NCBI RefSeq assembly: GCF_000426525.1
Contig: NZ_AUFN01000010.1
Span: 744,001-808,000, forward strand
DNA from: Nocardioides alkalitolerans DSM 16699
GTDB taxonomy: Bacteria; Actinomycetota; Actinomycetes; Propionibacteriales; Nocardioidaceae
DNA length: 64,000 nucleotides
Direction: 5' to 3'
The notes below the pieces were generated by a model that saw only the letters and a list, made by a program, of their open reading frames with translations, was not told the DNA's origin and made no database searches. Positions 1-7,787 of the stretch are shown here, one piece after another; the stretch's first letter is position 1; every line of letters starts with the position of its first letter. The translations under genes were made by a program, and so were the position numbers.

Positions 1-182
1 GTGGAGACGACCACGTGGCCCTTGCGGATGCGCAGCACCGCGGCGTCGTCGCCGGGCCCCACGAGCACGTCCTCGCCCCCGGCGGGCAGCAGCGCCGTGA
101 GCGCGTCGATGAGCGCGAACTCGCCGACCTCGGAGAGCAGGGCGTCGCGCGGGAGCGGGGCGGGAGTCGGGGACGGGGCCAT
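1..182 (-). CDS. thiL: Thiamine-monophosphate kinase, N-terminal part (cut by window edge)
   Basis: Reverse-strand reading from position 182 gives an N-terminus with GEFALIDALTALLP and then VGPGDDAAVL, the conserved opening of ThiL, which phosphorylates thiamine monophosphate to thiamine diphosphate in the cytoplasm. The GDDAAV motif lies in the ATP/metal-binding part of this AIR-synthase-like fold. Only about 60 codons are present; the rest lies left of the window. An alternative in-frame ATG sits three codons upstream at 191. The gene is divergent from the Lrp-type gene that follows. Confidence 0.85.
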   Translation of the reverse strand, partial: MAPSPTPAPLPRDALLSEVGEFALIDALTALLPAGGEDVLVGPGDDAAVLRIRKGHVVVS

Positions 183-323
183 GGCGACCATCCCACCAGA
201 GCCCGCCGCCACGACGACGCGCGGCACGCGGGTCCGTCCGGGACCCGGGGCGCCGGTACAGTTCGCGCACCGGTCGTGGCTGTCCCCGCCCCGCCCCCGT
301 CCCCGCGAAGGAGTGCGCCGCAG

Positions 324-560
324 ATGAGCGTGCAGGCCTACATCCTGATCCGCACCGACCAGGCGAAGGCGGCCCAGGTGGCCGCCTCGATCGCCGAGAT
401 GCCCGGCGTGACGCTGTCCGACGACGTCACCGGTCCGTACGACGTGATCGTGCGCGCCGAGGCCGTCGACGTCGACGCCCTCGGCCGCGACGTCGTGGCG
501 CCCATCCAGGAGCTCGACGGGATCGACCGCACGCTCACGTGCCCCGTCGTCCACCTCTGA
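324..560 (+). CDS. Stand-alone Lrp/AsnC ligand-binding domain protein
   Basis: This 78-residue protein (MSVQAYILIRTDQ...TCPVVHL) matches the effector-binding RAM domain of Lrp/AsnC regulators without the N-terminal helix-turn-helix. Such single-domain proteins occur throughout actinobacteria and are thought to bind small ligands or to modify full-length Lrp proteins. The ATG at 324 was chosen over upstream starts because a strong GAAGGAG ribosome site lies at 307-313 and homology begins there. It is followed directly by the DUF3515 lipoprotein gene, a pairing usual between thiL and ddl. The ligand cannot be told from sequence. Confidence 0.85.
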   Translation: MSVQAYILIRTDQAKAAQVAASIAEMPGVTLSDDVTGPYDVIVRAEAVDVDALGRDVVAPIQELDGIDRTLTCPVVHL

Positions 561-562
561 GG

Positions 563-1066
563 GTGCGTACGACGCACCGCCGCCTCGCCCCCGCGGGTGC
601 GGCGCTGCTGCTCCTCGCGCTCGTCGGGTGCTCGGCCGGACCCGTGCGCGTCGAGGGCGTCCCGACCGTGGACGACCCCGACCTGAGCGCCGACGACCGC
701 GCCGCCTGCGAGGACCTGGTGGCCGACCTGCCCGCCACCGTCGCCGGCGAGGAGGAGCGGGAGATCACCCCCGAGGGCGTCCTGGCCCGCGGCTGGGGCG
801 AACCCGCCATCGTCGTGCTCTGCGGCGCCACGATGCCGGCGTCGTTCAGCGAGATCTCCGACTGCGAGGAGGTGGGGGGCGTCGGCTGGTACGCACCGCC
901 CGCCGCCTACCGCGACCAGACGGCCGACGCCGTCATCACCACCATCGGGTTCGAGCCGATCGTGCAGATCCGGCTGCCCGCCGAGCACCGACCCCCGGTC
1001 GAGGCAATGGTCGACATCGCGCCCGCCGTGCTGGCGAACGCGACGCTGGTCGACCCCTGCGTCTGA
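563..1066 (+). CDS. DUF3515-type lipoprotein
   Basis: The product is about 167 residues if started at the GTG at 563, two bases after the preceding stop; a GTG at 539 inside the previous gene is the other option. Residues 1-7 are basic, followed by a hydrophobic stretch and a lipobox L20-V21-G22-C23, so it should be exported and lipid-anchored. The remainder has conserved cysteines (DDRAACEDL, IVVLCGA, ISDCEEV, VDPCV) that probably form disulfides outside the cell. Its position beside ddl fits the DUF3515 family, whose function is unknown. The convergent ddl gene ends 17 bases downstream. Confidence 0.8.
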   Translation: MRTTHRRLAPAGAALLLLALVGCSAGPVRVEGVPTVDDPDLSADDRAACEDLVADLPATVAGEEEREITPEGVLARGWGEPAIVVLCGATMPASFSEISDCEEVGGVGWYAPPAAYRDQTADAVITTIGFEPIVQIRLPAEHRPPVEAMVDIAPAVLANATLVDPCV

Positions 1067-1082
1067 GGCCCGTCCGGCAGTC

Positions 1083-2204
1083 TCAGCGCAGGCCGACGTC
1101 GCGGGCGAGCGCGAGCCGCACGAGCCGGTCGACGAGCGTCGGGTAGTCGACGCCGCTCGCGGCCCACATGCGCGGGAACATCGAGAGGCTCGTGAAGCCC
1201 GGCATGGTCTCGACCTCGTTGATGACGACCCGCCCGTCGGGGAAGACGAAGAAGTCGACGCGGGCGAGGCCCTCGCAGTCGAGGGCCTCGAACGCCGCCA
1301 CCGAGAGGGCGCTCACCCGGGCGGCGACGTCGTCGGGCAGGTCGGCCGGCACGTCGAGCGCCGTGTTCTCCTCGGGGAGGTACTTGGCCTCGAAGTCGTA
1401 GAACGCGTGGCCCTCCGCGACGCGGATCTCCGCGAGGGCGCTGGTCACGTGGTCGTCGTGGCCCTCCCCCGCGAGCACCCCGCACTCGATCTCGCGGGCC
1501 CCGACCGCGGCGGCCTCGACGAGCACCTTGGGGTCGTGCCGGCGGGCCTCGTCGAGCGCGGCGTCCAGGTCGGCGAGGTCGTCGACGCGGGTGATGCCGA
1601 AGCTGGAGCCGGCCCGGGCGGGCTTGACGAAGACCGGCAGGCCGAGGTCGGCGACGCGGCGTCGTACGCCCGCCTCGTCCCGGGCCCAGTCGCGCGGCGT
1701 CACGCTCACCCAGGGCAGCACCGGGAGGCCCGCGGCCTCGAAGAGGCGCTTCATGAACTGCTTGTCGGTGCCGACCGCGGAGGAGAGCACGCCGGCCCCG
1801 ACGTACCGCACCCCGGCCATCTCCAGGAGGCCCTGCAGGGTGCCGTCCTGCCCGAACGGCCCGTGCATGACGGGGAAGACGACGTCGACCTCGCCGAGCA
1901 CGTGGGGCACCTCGTCGGCCGGGCTCACGACGAGCTCGGGCGAGGCGCCGGGGCTGAGCTGCACGGACTCCTCGCCCTGCACGGTCGGCAGCGCGCCGCC
2001 GGGGCCGAGCTCGAGGCGGTTGGACGACGGGTCCTCCAGCACCCAGCGGCCGTCCTGCGCGATGCCGACGGGCACCACGTCGTACCGCTCGGGGTCGAGG
2101 GCCGCGATGACGCTGCCCGCCGAGATGCAGGAGATGGAGTGCTCCGCGGAGCGGCCGCCGAAGACGACGGCTACGCGGGGACGCCGGGCGGTGGGCTCGC
2201 TCAT
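1083..2204 (-). CDS. ddl: D-alanine--D-alanine ligase
   Basis: This 373-aa ATP-grasp enzyme joins two D-alanines for peptidoglycan precursors. Visible motifs are FGGRSAEHSIS near residue 15 (first D-Ala site), HGPFGQDGTLQG near 115, VKPARAGSSFGI near 197 (ATP-grasp) and NEVETMPGFTSLSMFP near 335. The last motif normally reads NEVNTMPG; here the Asn that helps bind the second magnesium ion is Glu, encoded by GAG. The ATG at 2204 is chosen because the protein family starts there, although the frame stays open upstream. It is divergent from the PLP-enzyme gene with a 43-base gap that must hold both promoters. Confidence 0.93.
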   Translation of the reverse strand: MSEPTARRPRVAVVFGGRSAEHSISCISAGSVIAALDPERYDVVPVGIAQDGRWVLEDPSSNRLELGPGGALPTVQGEESVQLSPGASPELVVSPADEVPHVLGEVDVVFPVMHGPFGQDGTLQGLLEMAGVRYVGAGVLSSAVGTDKQFMKRLFEAAGLPVLPWVSVTPRDWARDEAGVRRRVADLGLPVFVKPARAGSSFGITRVDDLADLDAALDEARRHDPKVLVEAAAVGAREIECGVLAGEGHDDHVTSALAEIRVAEGHAFYDFEAKYLPEENTALDVPADLPDDVAARVSALSVAAFEALDCEGLARVDFFVFPDGRVVINEVETMPGFTSLSMFPRMWAASGVDYPTLVDRLVRLALARDVGLR

Positions 2205-2247
2205 GGCCGCTGACCCTACCGGCCGGGCGCGCCCTACCCTGGTGGGC

Positions 2248-3345
2248 ATGCCCGACGACTCCCCCACGACTCCCGAGACGGTCGCCCCGGCCCTGCGTCC
2301 CGCCACCCGCGCGGTGCACGCCGGTCGGCCCGCCCGCGACCCCGACGCCCCCCTCAACACCCCGCTGACGATGGCCGCGACGTACGTCGGAGGCGGCGAC
2401 CTGGAGTACGGCCGCTACGGCAACCCCACCTGGACCGCGTTCGAGGACGCCCTCGGCAGCCTCGAGGGCGGCCGGGCGCTCGCGTTCTCCAGCGGCCTGG
2501 GCGCCGTCGCGACCGTGCTGGACCTCGTGGCGAACGACGCCGTCGTGGTGGCGCCCCGCCACGCCTACCAGGGCACGCTCGGCCAGCTGGGCGACCTGCA
2601 GCTGCGCGGCCGGGTGCAGAGCCGCCTGGTCGACATCGCCGACACCGACGCGGTGGTCGCCGCCTGCGACGACGCCGCCATCGTCTGGATCGAGTCGCCC
2701 ACCAACCCCGCCCTCGAGGTCGCCGACATCCCGGCCATCGTCGCCGCGGCCCACGAGGCGGGCGCCTACGTGGTCGTCGACAACACGTTCGCCACCCCGC
2801 TGCTGCAGCAGCCGCTCGACCAGGGCGCCGACATCGTGCTGCACTCCGCGACCAAGTTCATCGCCGGCCACTCCGACGCGCTGCTCGGCGCGGTCGTGAC
2901 CCGCGACCCGCAGCTGTACGACGTGCTCAAGGGCCGCCGCGACCTGCTGGGCGCCATCCCCGGCACCCTCGAGGCCTGGCTCGCCCTGCGCGGCCTGCGC
3001 ACGCTGCACCTGCGCGTCGAGCGCTCCCAGGCCAACGCCGTCGAGCTGGTGCGCCGCCTCGAGGCGCACCCCGCGATCGAGCGCGTGCGCTACCCGGGCT
3101 TCGGCGCGATCGTCGCGATCGAGGTCGCGAAGGGGCCGCTCGCCGCCGACCTGCTGTGCCGCTCCACCCGGCTCTGGGTCTTCGCGACCAGCCTCGGCGG
3201 GGTGGAGTCCTCGCTGGAGCGCCGCCGTCGCTGGAAGGGCGAGGCGACCACGATCCCGGAGTCGCTCGTGCGGCTCTCCGTCGGCGTCGAGGACGTCGAC
3301 GACCTCTGGGACGACCTCGTGCAGGCCCTCGACCAGCTCGGCTGA
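2248..3345 (+). CDS. Cystathionine gamma-lyase/synthase family PLP enzyme
   Basis: This 365-aa type I PLP enzyme belongs to the Cys/Met metabolism family. [20 protein letters not shown] and the SGLGAV segment form the cofactor phosphate cup, [13 protein letters not shown] and [10 protein letters not shown] precede the Schiff-base lysine in [12 protein letters not shown] (near residue 205), and TSLGGVES with [10 protein letters not shown] close the active site. It is shorter than the classical enzymes (about 380-400 aa): the linker after RVRYPG is missing and runs straight into FGAIVAIEV. That form is often annotated as cystathionine gamma-lyase in actinobacteria, but substrate (cystathionine, homocysteine, methionine) cannot be fixed from sequence. 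Confidence 0.85.
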   Translation: MPDDSPTTPETVAPALRPATRAVHAGRPARDPDAPLNTPLTMAATYVGGGDLEYGRYGNPTWTAFEDALGSLEGGRALAFSSGLGAVATVLDLVANDAVVVAPRHAYQGTLGQLGDLQLRGRVQSRLVDIADTDAVVAACDDAAIVWIESPTNPALEVADIPAIVAAAHEAGAYVVVDNTFATPLLQQPLDQGADIVLHSATKFIAGHSDALLGAVVTRDPQLYDVLKGRRDLLGAIPGTLEAWLALRGLRTLHLRVERSQANAVELVRRLEAHPAIERVRYPGFGAIVAIEVAKGPLAADLLCRSTRLWVFATSLGGVESSLERRRRWKGEATTIPESLVRLSVGVEDVDDLWDDLVQALDQLG

Positions 3346-3369
3346 GGGCCCGGCCGGGACGGGCGGGCG

Positions 3370-4371
3370 TCAGTCCGTCTCGGCCTTGGTCTCGCGGGCG
3401 ACGAACGCGGCCATCATGTCGCGGGCGGTGATGGTGCCCGAGACGACCTCGTCGACGTGCTCGGCGATGGGGGCGTCCACGCCGGTACGGCGGGCGAGGT
3501 CGCGCAACGAGCTGCACGACTTGGCGCCCTCGGCCACCTGCCGGGTCGAGGCGTAGATCTCGTCGGCGGTCATGCCGCTCCCGAGGCGCTCGCCGAAGGT
3601 GCGGTTGCGGCTGAGCGGCGAGGAGCAGGTCGCGACGAGGTCGCCGAGGCCGGCGAGCCCCATGAGCGTCAGGGGGTTGGCGCCCTGGGCGACGGCGAGG
3701 CGCGCCGTCTCCGCGAGGCCCCGGGTGATGACCGAGGCGGTGGTGTTGTCGCCGAACCCGAGACCGACGGCCATGCCCACGCTCAGGGCGACGACGTTCT
3801 TGTAGGCGCCGCCGATCTCGCAGCCGACGACGTCGGTGCTGGTGTAGGGCCGGAAGGCGGGCGTGTGACAGATGCGCTGCAACCGGCGGGCGGTCTCCTC
3901 GTCCTCGCAGGCCACCACGGAGGCGGCCGGCTCGCGCCGCGCGATCTCCTTCGCGAGGTTCGGACCGCTCACGACCGCGACCTGGCGGGGCGGGACGTCG
4001 GCCGCCTCGGCGATCACCTCGCTCATGCGCTTGACCGAGCCGAGCTCGACGCCCTTCATGAGCGAGACGAGCACGGCGCCCCGGGGCACGAACCCGCGCC
4101 AGGACTCCAGCGTCGCCCGCAGCGTCTGCGAGGGCATCGACAGCACCACGACGTCGGCACCGGCCATGGCCTTCTCGGGGTCGGTCGTGGCGTCGACCGT
4201 CCGGGGCAGCTGGATGCCGGGCATGTAGTCGCTGTTCTCGTGGCGGGTGGTGATCGCCTCGACGATCTCCTCGCGCCGCGCCCACAGGGTCACGTCGCTG
4301 CCGCCGTCGGCGAGCACGACGGAGAACGCCGTGCCCCACGACCCCGCGCTCAGCACTGCCACCTTCGTCAT
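3370..4371 (-). CDS. gpsA: Glycerol-3-phosphate dehydrogenase [NAD(P)+]
   Basis: The 333-aa protein makes sn-glycerol 3-phosphate for phospholipids from dihydroxyacetone phosphate. The N-terminal Rossmann motif reads LSAGSWGTAF, so the first glycine of the usual GxGxxG is Ser. Further family motifs are VVSGPNLAKEIA, GCEIGGAYKNVVA with the catalytic lysine, GLGDLVATC and SRNRTFGERL. Its ATG overlaps the stop of plsC by four bases (ATGA), so the two lipid genes are translationally coupled. The order plsC-gpsA is common in this group of bacteria. Confidence 0.95.
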   Translation of the reverse strand: MTKVAVLSAGSWGTAFSVVLADGGSDVTLWARREEIVEAITTRHENSDYMPGIQLPRTVDATTDPEKAMAGADVVVLSMPSQTLRATLESWRGFVPRGAVLVSLMKGVELGSVKRMSEVIAEAADVPPRQVAVVSGPNLAKEIARREPAASVVACEDEETARRLQRICHTPAFRPYTSTDVVGCEIGGAYKNVVALSVGMAVGLGFGDNTTASVITRGLAETARLAVAQGANPLTLMGLAGLGDLVATCSSPLSRNRTFGERLGSGMTADEIYASTRQVAEGAKSCSSLRDLARRTGVDAPIAEHVDEVVSGTITARDMMAAFVARETKAETD

Positions 4372-5171
4372 GCGGGCTCCTCCCCGGTCCGCGCCGAGGT
4401 GTCGCCCGGCCCGTTCACGTCGGTCGGCCGTGGTCGGCCGTACTCGCTCACGCCCCGGCTGCGCGGGTCGAACCGCGTCGCCGGTGGCGTCTCCTGCCGG
4501 ATCTCCGCGAGGAGGCCCGTGATCGCGTCCATGATGCGGTCGGTGGCCGTCAGCGCGGCCGCGGTCGTCACGGGCCGCCCGTCGGTCACCAGGTCGGCGA
4601 GGTCGACCGGCGGACCGGCCGTCACCTGCACGCTCTTGCGGGGCAGCAGGTGGGGCACCTTCGCGTACGGCGCCAGCACGTCCTGCGTGCCCCACTGGGC
4701 GACGGGGATCACCGGGCAGCCGGTCGCGAGCGCGATGCGCGCCGCACCCGTCTTGCCGGTCATCGGCCAGAGCCCGGGGTCGCGGGTGATCGTGCCCTCG
4801 GGGTAGACGACGACGCACTTGCCGTCGCGCACCGCGTCGACGGCGGCGCGGTACGCCGACGTCCCCGAGCTCTCCCGCTCGACGGGGATCTGCTCGAGCG
4901 CGCCGAGGAACCCCCCGAGCCCGGTGACCCGGAAGAGGCCGGACTTCGCGAGGTAGCGCGAGAGCCGGCCGTGGTCGTAGAGGAAGTGGGCGGCGAAGAG
5001 CGGGTCGACCTTGGTGACGTGGTTGAGCGCGACCACGCAACCGCCCGTGGCGGGCACGTGCTCGCCGCCGGACCAGGTGCGCGACGTCGCCGCCAGCAGC
5101 GTGGGCCTCAGGATCCCGGCGGCCACCGTGTAGGCCCATCCCCGACGCTCACTCAGCTTCCGAACCGCCAC
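4368..5171 (-). CDS. plsC: 1-acyl-sn-glycerol-3-phosphate acyltransferase family protein
   Basis: The 267-aa membrane-associated enzyme acylates lysophosphatidic acid to phosphatidic acid. The catalytic NHxxxxD box is NHVTKVD near residue 50, and the acceptor-binding block is VVYPEGTITRD near residue 121. The start is a GTG at 5171 (VAVRKLSERRGWAY). A hydrophilic tail of about 50 residues after LLAEIRQET is not part of the core fold. It is the first gene of a two-gene unit with gpsA, and divergent from cofC across about 120 bases. Confidence 0.88.
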   Translation of the reverse strand: MAVRKLSERRGWAYTVAAGILRPTLLAATSRTWSGGEHVPATGGCVVALNHVTKVDPLFAAHFLYDHGRLSRYLAKSGLFRVTGLGGFLGALEQIPVERESSGTSAYRAAVDAVRDGKCVVVYPEGTITRDPGLWPMTGKTGAARIALATGCPVIPVAQWGTQDVLAPYAKVPHLLPRKSVQVTAGPPVDLADLVTDGRPVTTAAALTATDRIMDAITGLLAEIRQETPPATRFDPRSRGVSEYGRPRPTDVNGPGDTSARTGEEPA

Positions 5172-5292
5172 GCACCGTCTCCTCGCCCTCGTCCGCTCCG
5201 ATCCCCCTGGAGCCGTGCCCGGTGCAGGTTACTCGGTCGCGACCCGCGGCTCGGTCACCGTGCACCCCGACCGACTGGCAGGATCGGGGGTG

Positions 5293-5928
5293 ATGTCGTC
5301 CCGCCCGCCCGTCCTGCTCCCCGCCGTCGTCGTGCTGCCCGTCAAGCCGCCGTCGGTCGGCAAGTCGCGCCTGGTCGACGTGCCCGTGCCCCGTCACGAG
5401 CTGGCCGCGGCGTTCGCCCTCGACACGGCCACCGCGGTCCTGGCGACGCCCGGCGTGGTGGGCCTGCTCGCCGTCACCGACGACCACCTCTTCGCCGAGC
5501 AGCTCGCCGCCGTCGGCTGCACCGTGGTGCCCGACCCCCTCGACGGCGACCTGAACGGGACGCTGCGCCAGGGCGCGGCCGACGCCTGCCGGCGCTGGCC
5601 CGGCAGCGTGCCGGTGGCGCTCTGCGCCGACCTCCCGGCCCTGCGGAGCGCGGACCTCGCCGAGGCCCTCGCGGTCGTCTGCCGCCGGGACCTCCCGTCG
5701 TACGTCGCGGACGCCGACGGCACGGGCACGACCCTCTACGCCGCGCCGCTCGCGGAGTTCGACCCCCGCTTCGGCCCGGGATCGGCGGCGGCGCACGCCG
5801 ACTCCGGCGCCCTCGCCGTGCCGGGTGCGCTGCCGTCGCTGCGTCACGACGTCGACGACGCCGCCGCACTGGTGGGCGCCGTCGCCCTGGGCGCCGGTCC
5901 GCGGACCTCCGCCCTGCTGCGCCGCTGA
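5293..5928 (+). CDS. cofC: 2-phospho-L-lactate / phosphoenolpyruvate guanylyltransferase for F420
   Basis: The product (about 211 aa) is a small nucleotidyltransferase of the CofC/FbiD family, which activates 2-phospholactate or PEP with GTP for coenzyme F420 synthesis. Characteristic segments are VVVLPVKPPSVGKSRL at the N-terminus (nucleotide loop with Lys), the sugar-nucleotide block VVPDPLDGDLNGTL, and ALCADLPAL with the metal-binding Asp. The start is either the ATG at 5293 or the adjoining GTG at 5290; upstream codons lack family similarity. It implies that the host makes F420, as Nocardioides-type actinobacteria do. It converges with the HU gene, with one base between the stops. Confidence 0.85.
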   Translation: MSSRPPVLLPAVVVLPVKPPSVGKSRLVDVPVPRHELAAAFALDTATAVLATPGVVGLLAVTDDHLFAEQLAAVGCTVVPDPLDGDLNGTLRQGAADACRRWPGSVPVALCADLPALRSADLAEALAVVCRRDLPSYVADADGTGTTLYAAPLAEFDPRFGPGSAAAHADSGALAVPGALPSLRHDVDDAAALVGAVALGAGPRTSALLRR

Positions 5929-5929
5929 C

Positions 5930-6628
5930 TCAGGAGTCCGTCGACGCCTCCGGGGTCGACGGCACCGCCTTCGTCGCGGTGGCCTTCGTCGCGGTCGTCT
6001 TCTTCGCGGTCGTCTTCTTCGCGGTGGTCTTCTTCGCCGTCGCCGGGGCCTTCTTCGCCGTCGCGGGAGCCTTCTTCGCGGCCGGGGCCTTCTTCGCGGC
6101 CGGGGCCTTCTTCGCGGCCGGGGCCTTCTTCGCGGCCGGGGCCTTCGTGGCGGCCGGGGCCTTCGTGGCGGCGGGAGCCTTCTTGGCGGCCGTGGCCTTC
6201 TTCGTCGCCGGGGCCTTCTTGGCGGCCGGAGCCTTCGTCGCCGCCGGGGCGTCGTCCGGGACCTGCGCCTTCGCCGGCTTGCGCGACACCTTCGCGACCA
6301 GGCCGCTGGCCGCCTCACCGGCCGCGCCGACGGTGGCCGCCGGCAGCTGCTTCGCCCCCGAGATCACGTTGCGCAGGTCGGCCCCGGGCGTGAACTTCGG
6401 GACCGCCTTCTTCGCGGCCTCGATCAGCTCGCCGGTCTGGGGGTTGCGCACGATCCGCGCCTCCCGGATCTTCTGCTCGAAGGCACCGAAGCCGGTGATC
6501 GCCACCTTCTCGCCGCGGGCGACCTCCCGCGTGATGGTGTCGAGCACCGCGTCGAGGGCGTGGGCCGCCGCCTTCTTGTTGCCCTCGAACTTGCTGGCCA
6601 GCGCCTCGACGAGCTGTGACTTGTTCAC
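5930..6628 (-). CDS. hup: HU-type nucleoid protein with long Lys/Ala/Pro tail
   Basis: The first 90 residues form a full HU domain: NKSQLVEALASKFEGNKKAA, the arm motif GFGAFEQKIREAR and RNPQTGELIEAAKKAVPKFTPG. After a linker comes a basic tail of about 100 residues built from imperfect repeats such as KKAPA and TKAPA, like the histone-H1-like tail of mycobacterial HupB. The protein (232 aa, GTG start at 6628) compacts DNA and bends it. The DNA encoding the tail is a run of near-identical codon blocks (about 5950-6240), which makes it prone to copy-number change. The gene stands alone with about 200 bases upstream. Confidence 0.93.
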   Translation of the reverse strand: MNKSQLVEALASKFEGNKKAAAHALDAVLDTITREVARGEKVAITGFGAFEQKIREARIVRNPQTGELIEAAKKAVPKFTPGADLRNVISGAKQLPAATVGAAGEAASGLVAKVSRKPAKAQVPDDAPAATKAPAAKKAPATKKATAAKKAPAATKAPAATKAPAAKKAPAAKKAPAAKKAPAAKKAPATAKKAPATAKKTTAKKTTAKKTTATKATATKAVPSTPEASTDS

Positions 6629-6783
6629 GGATGTCCTTCCGGATCGGCCCCGCGGACGCCCGTCCGCCGTGGATGTGAGGAGCACGCTAGGCACTCGTGG
6701 CGGCGGTCACAATGGCCTGGCGCCAGTTCGGGCGGATCCGGGGCGGTGCCGCTGTGCGCCGTACGACGTCGGGTGGAGACACG

Positions 6784-6829
6784 ACGGCCGCCCGTGCCCG
6801 GACCCGGAGGTCCGCGCACGGGCGGCCGT
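6784..6829 (-). terminator. Inverted-repeat terminator after the alpha/beta hydrolase gene
   Basis: A perfect 14-base inverted repeat (ACGGCCGCCCGTGC and its complement) with an 18-base loop sits just past the stop codon at 6838 on the reverse strand. No T-run follows, as is usual for strong hairpins in high-GC actinobacteria. It separates the hydrolase from the HU gene. Confidence 0.65.
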
Positions 6830-6837
6830 GGTGACGA

Positions 6838-7659
6838 TCAGCGGGCGAGGAAGTCGATGAGCGCCCGGTTGAACTCGTCGGCGTGGCTGACGTTGAACCC
6901 GTGCGGCGCGTCCTCGACGACCACGAGCGTGGAGTCGGAGATGGCCTCCGCCGAACGCTTGCCCGAGACCTCGAACGGCACCGTCGCGTCGCCGTCGCCG
7001 TGGATGACGAGCGTCGGCACGGCGATCTTGGCGAGGTCCTCGCGGAAGTCGGTGCGCGCGAACGACCCGATGCACAGCACCAGGGCCTCGTCGCCGGCGG
7101 GCTTCTCGAGCTCGAGCGCCTTCTGACGCTCCTCCTCGCTCACCTTGAGGGTGCCGTCGACCGAGAAGAAGTCGGTCGTGAAGCCGTCGAGGAACTGCTC
7201 GCGGTTGCCGGCGGCGCCGGACTCCATCTCGCGGGCGGCCTCGTCGGGCAGACCGCCGTCGGGGTTGTCGTCGGTCTTCAGCAGGTACGGCGGGACGGCC
7301 GCGGCGAGGACGGCCGAGCGGACGCGGTCGTCGCCGTACGTGCCGAGGTAGCGCGCCACCTCGCCCCCGCCCATCGAGAAGCCGACGAGCGTGGCGTCCG
7401 TGAGGTCGAGCTGCGTGAGCACGGCGTCGAGGTCGGCCGCGAGCGTGTCGTAGTCGTAGCCGGTCGTGGGCTTGTCGGAGGCACCGAAGCCGCGACGGTC
7501 GTAGGTCACGACGCGGTAGCCGGCCTCCTGCAGGGCGGGCACCTGGTTCTCCCAGGAGGCACCGCTCAGCGGCCAGCCGTGGATGAGGACGACCGGTCGG
7601 CCGTCGCCCCCCGTGTCGGTGTGGTGCAGGTCGACGCCGTTGGCGGAGATCGAGGTCAA
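6838..7659 (-). CDS. Alpha/beta hydrolase, non-haem haloperoxidase type
   Basis: The product is 273 aa from a TTG at 7659 with an AAAGGGA ribosome site just upstream. The fold is clear: oxyanion HGWPLSG, YDRRGFGASDKP, nucleophile elbow GFSMGGGEVARYL (Ser near 97), acid in VIHGDGDATVPFE, and histidine in DAPHGFNVSH. This pattern is that of cofactor-free chloroperoxidase/arylesterase-type hydrolases. The substrate is unknown. It is transcribed alone; a strong hairpin follows it. Confidence 0.85.
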   Translation of the reverse strand: MTSISANGVDLHHTDTGGDGRPVVLIHGWPLSGASWENQVPALQEAGYRVVTYDRRGFGASDKPTTGYDYDTLAADLDAVLTQLDLTDATLVGFSMGGGEVARYLGTYGDDRVRSAVLAAAVPPYLLKTDDNPDGGLPDEAAREMESGAAGNREQFLDGFTTDFFSVDGTLKVSEEERQKALELEKPAGDEALVLCIGSFARTDFREDLAKIAVPTLVIHGDGDATVPFEVSGKRSAEAISDSTLVVVEDAPHGFNVSHADEFNRALIDFLAR

Positions 7660-7787
7660 GGCAGTCCCTTTCGTCAGGTGCGCGCTGGGGGACGCGCCGG
7701 CTGGTCGGGCGGTCCGGGGCCCGACCATCCAGGAGGTACCCGTCGCGGTCCCGACCAACGGGGAACCGGGCCGACGTCGCGGGCCGG

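Noticed and set aside
907..3069. Very long reverse-strand frame (about 720 codons)
   Set aside because: It is the shadow of ddl and the PLP-enzyme gene; composition is Arg/Gly/Pro-rich without any family motif. Similar long shadows at 1528-2247, 6838-9714 in other frames and 43853-45439 were dropped for the same reason.
5950..6240. Repeat DNA as a mobile or CRISPR-like element
   Set aside because: It encodes the repetitive Lys/Ala/Pro tail of HU and is ordinary for actinobacterial HupB-type proteins.
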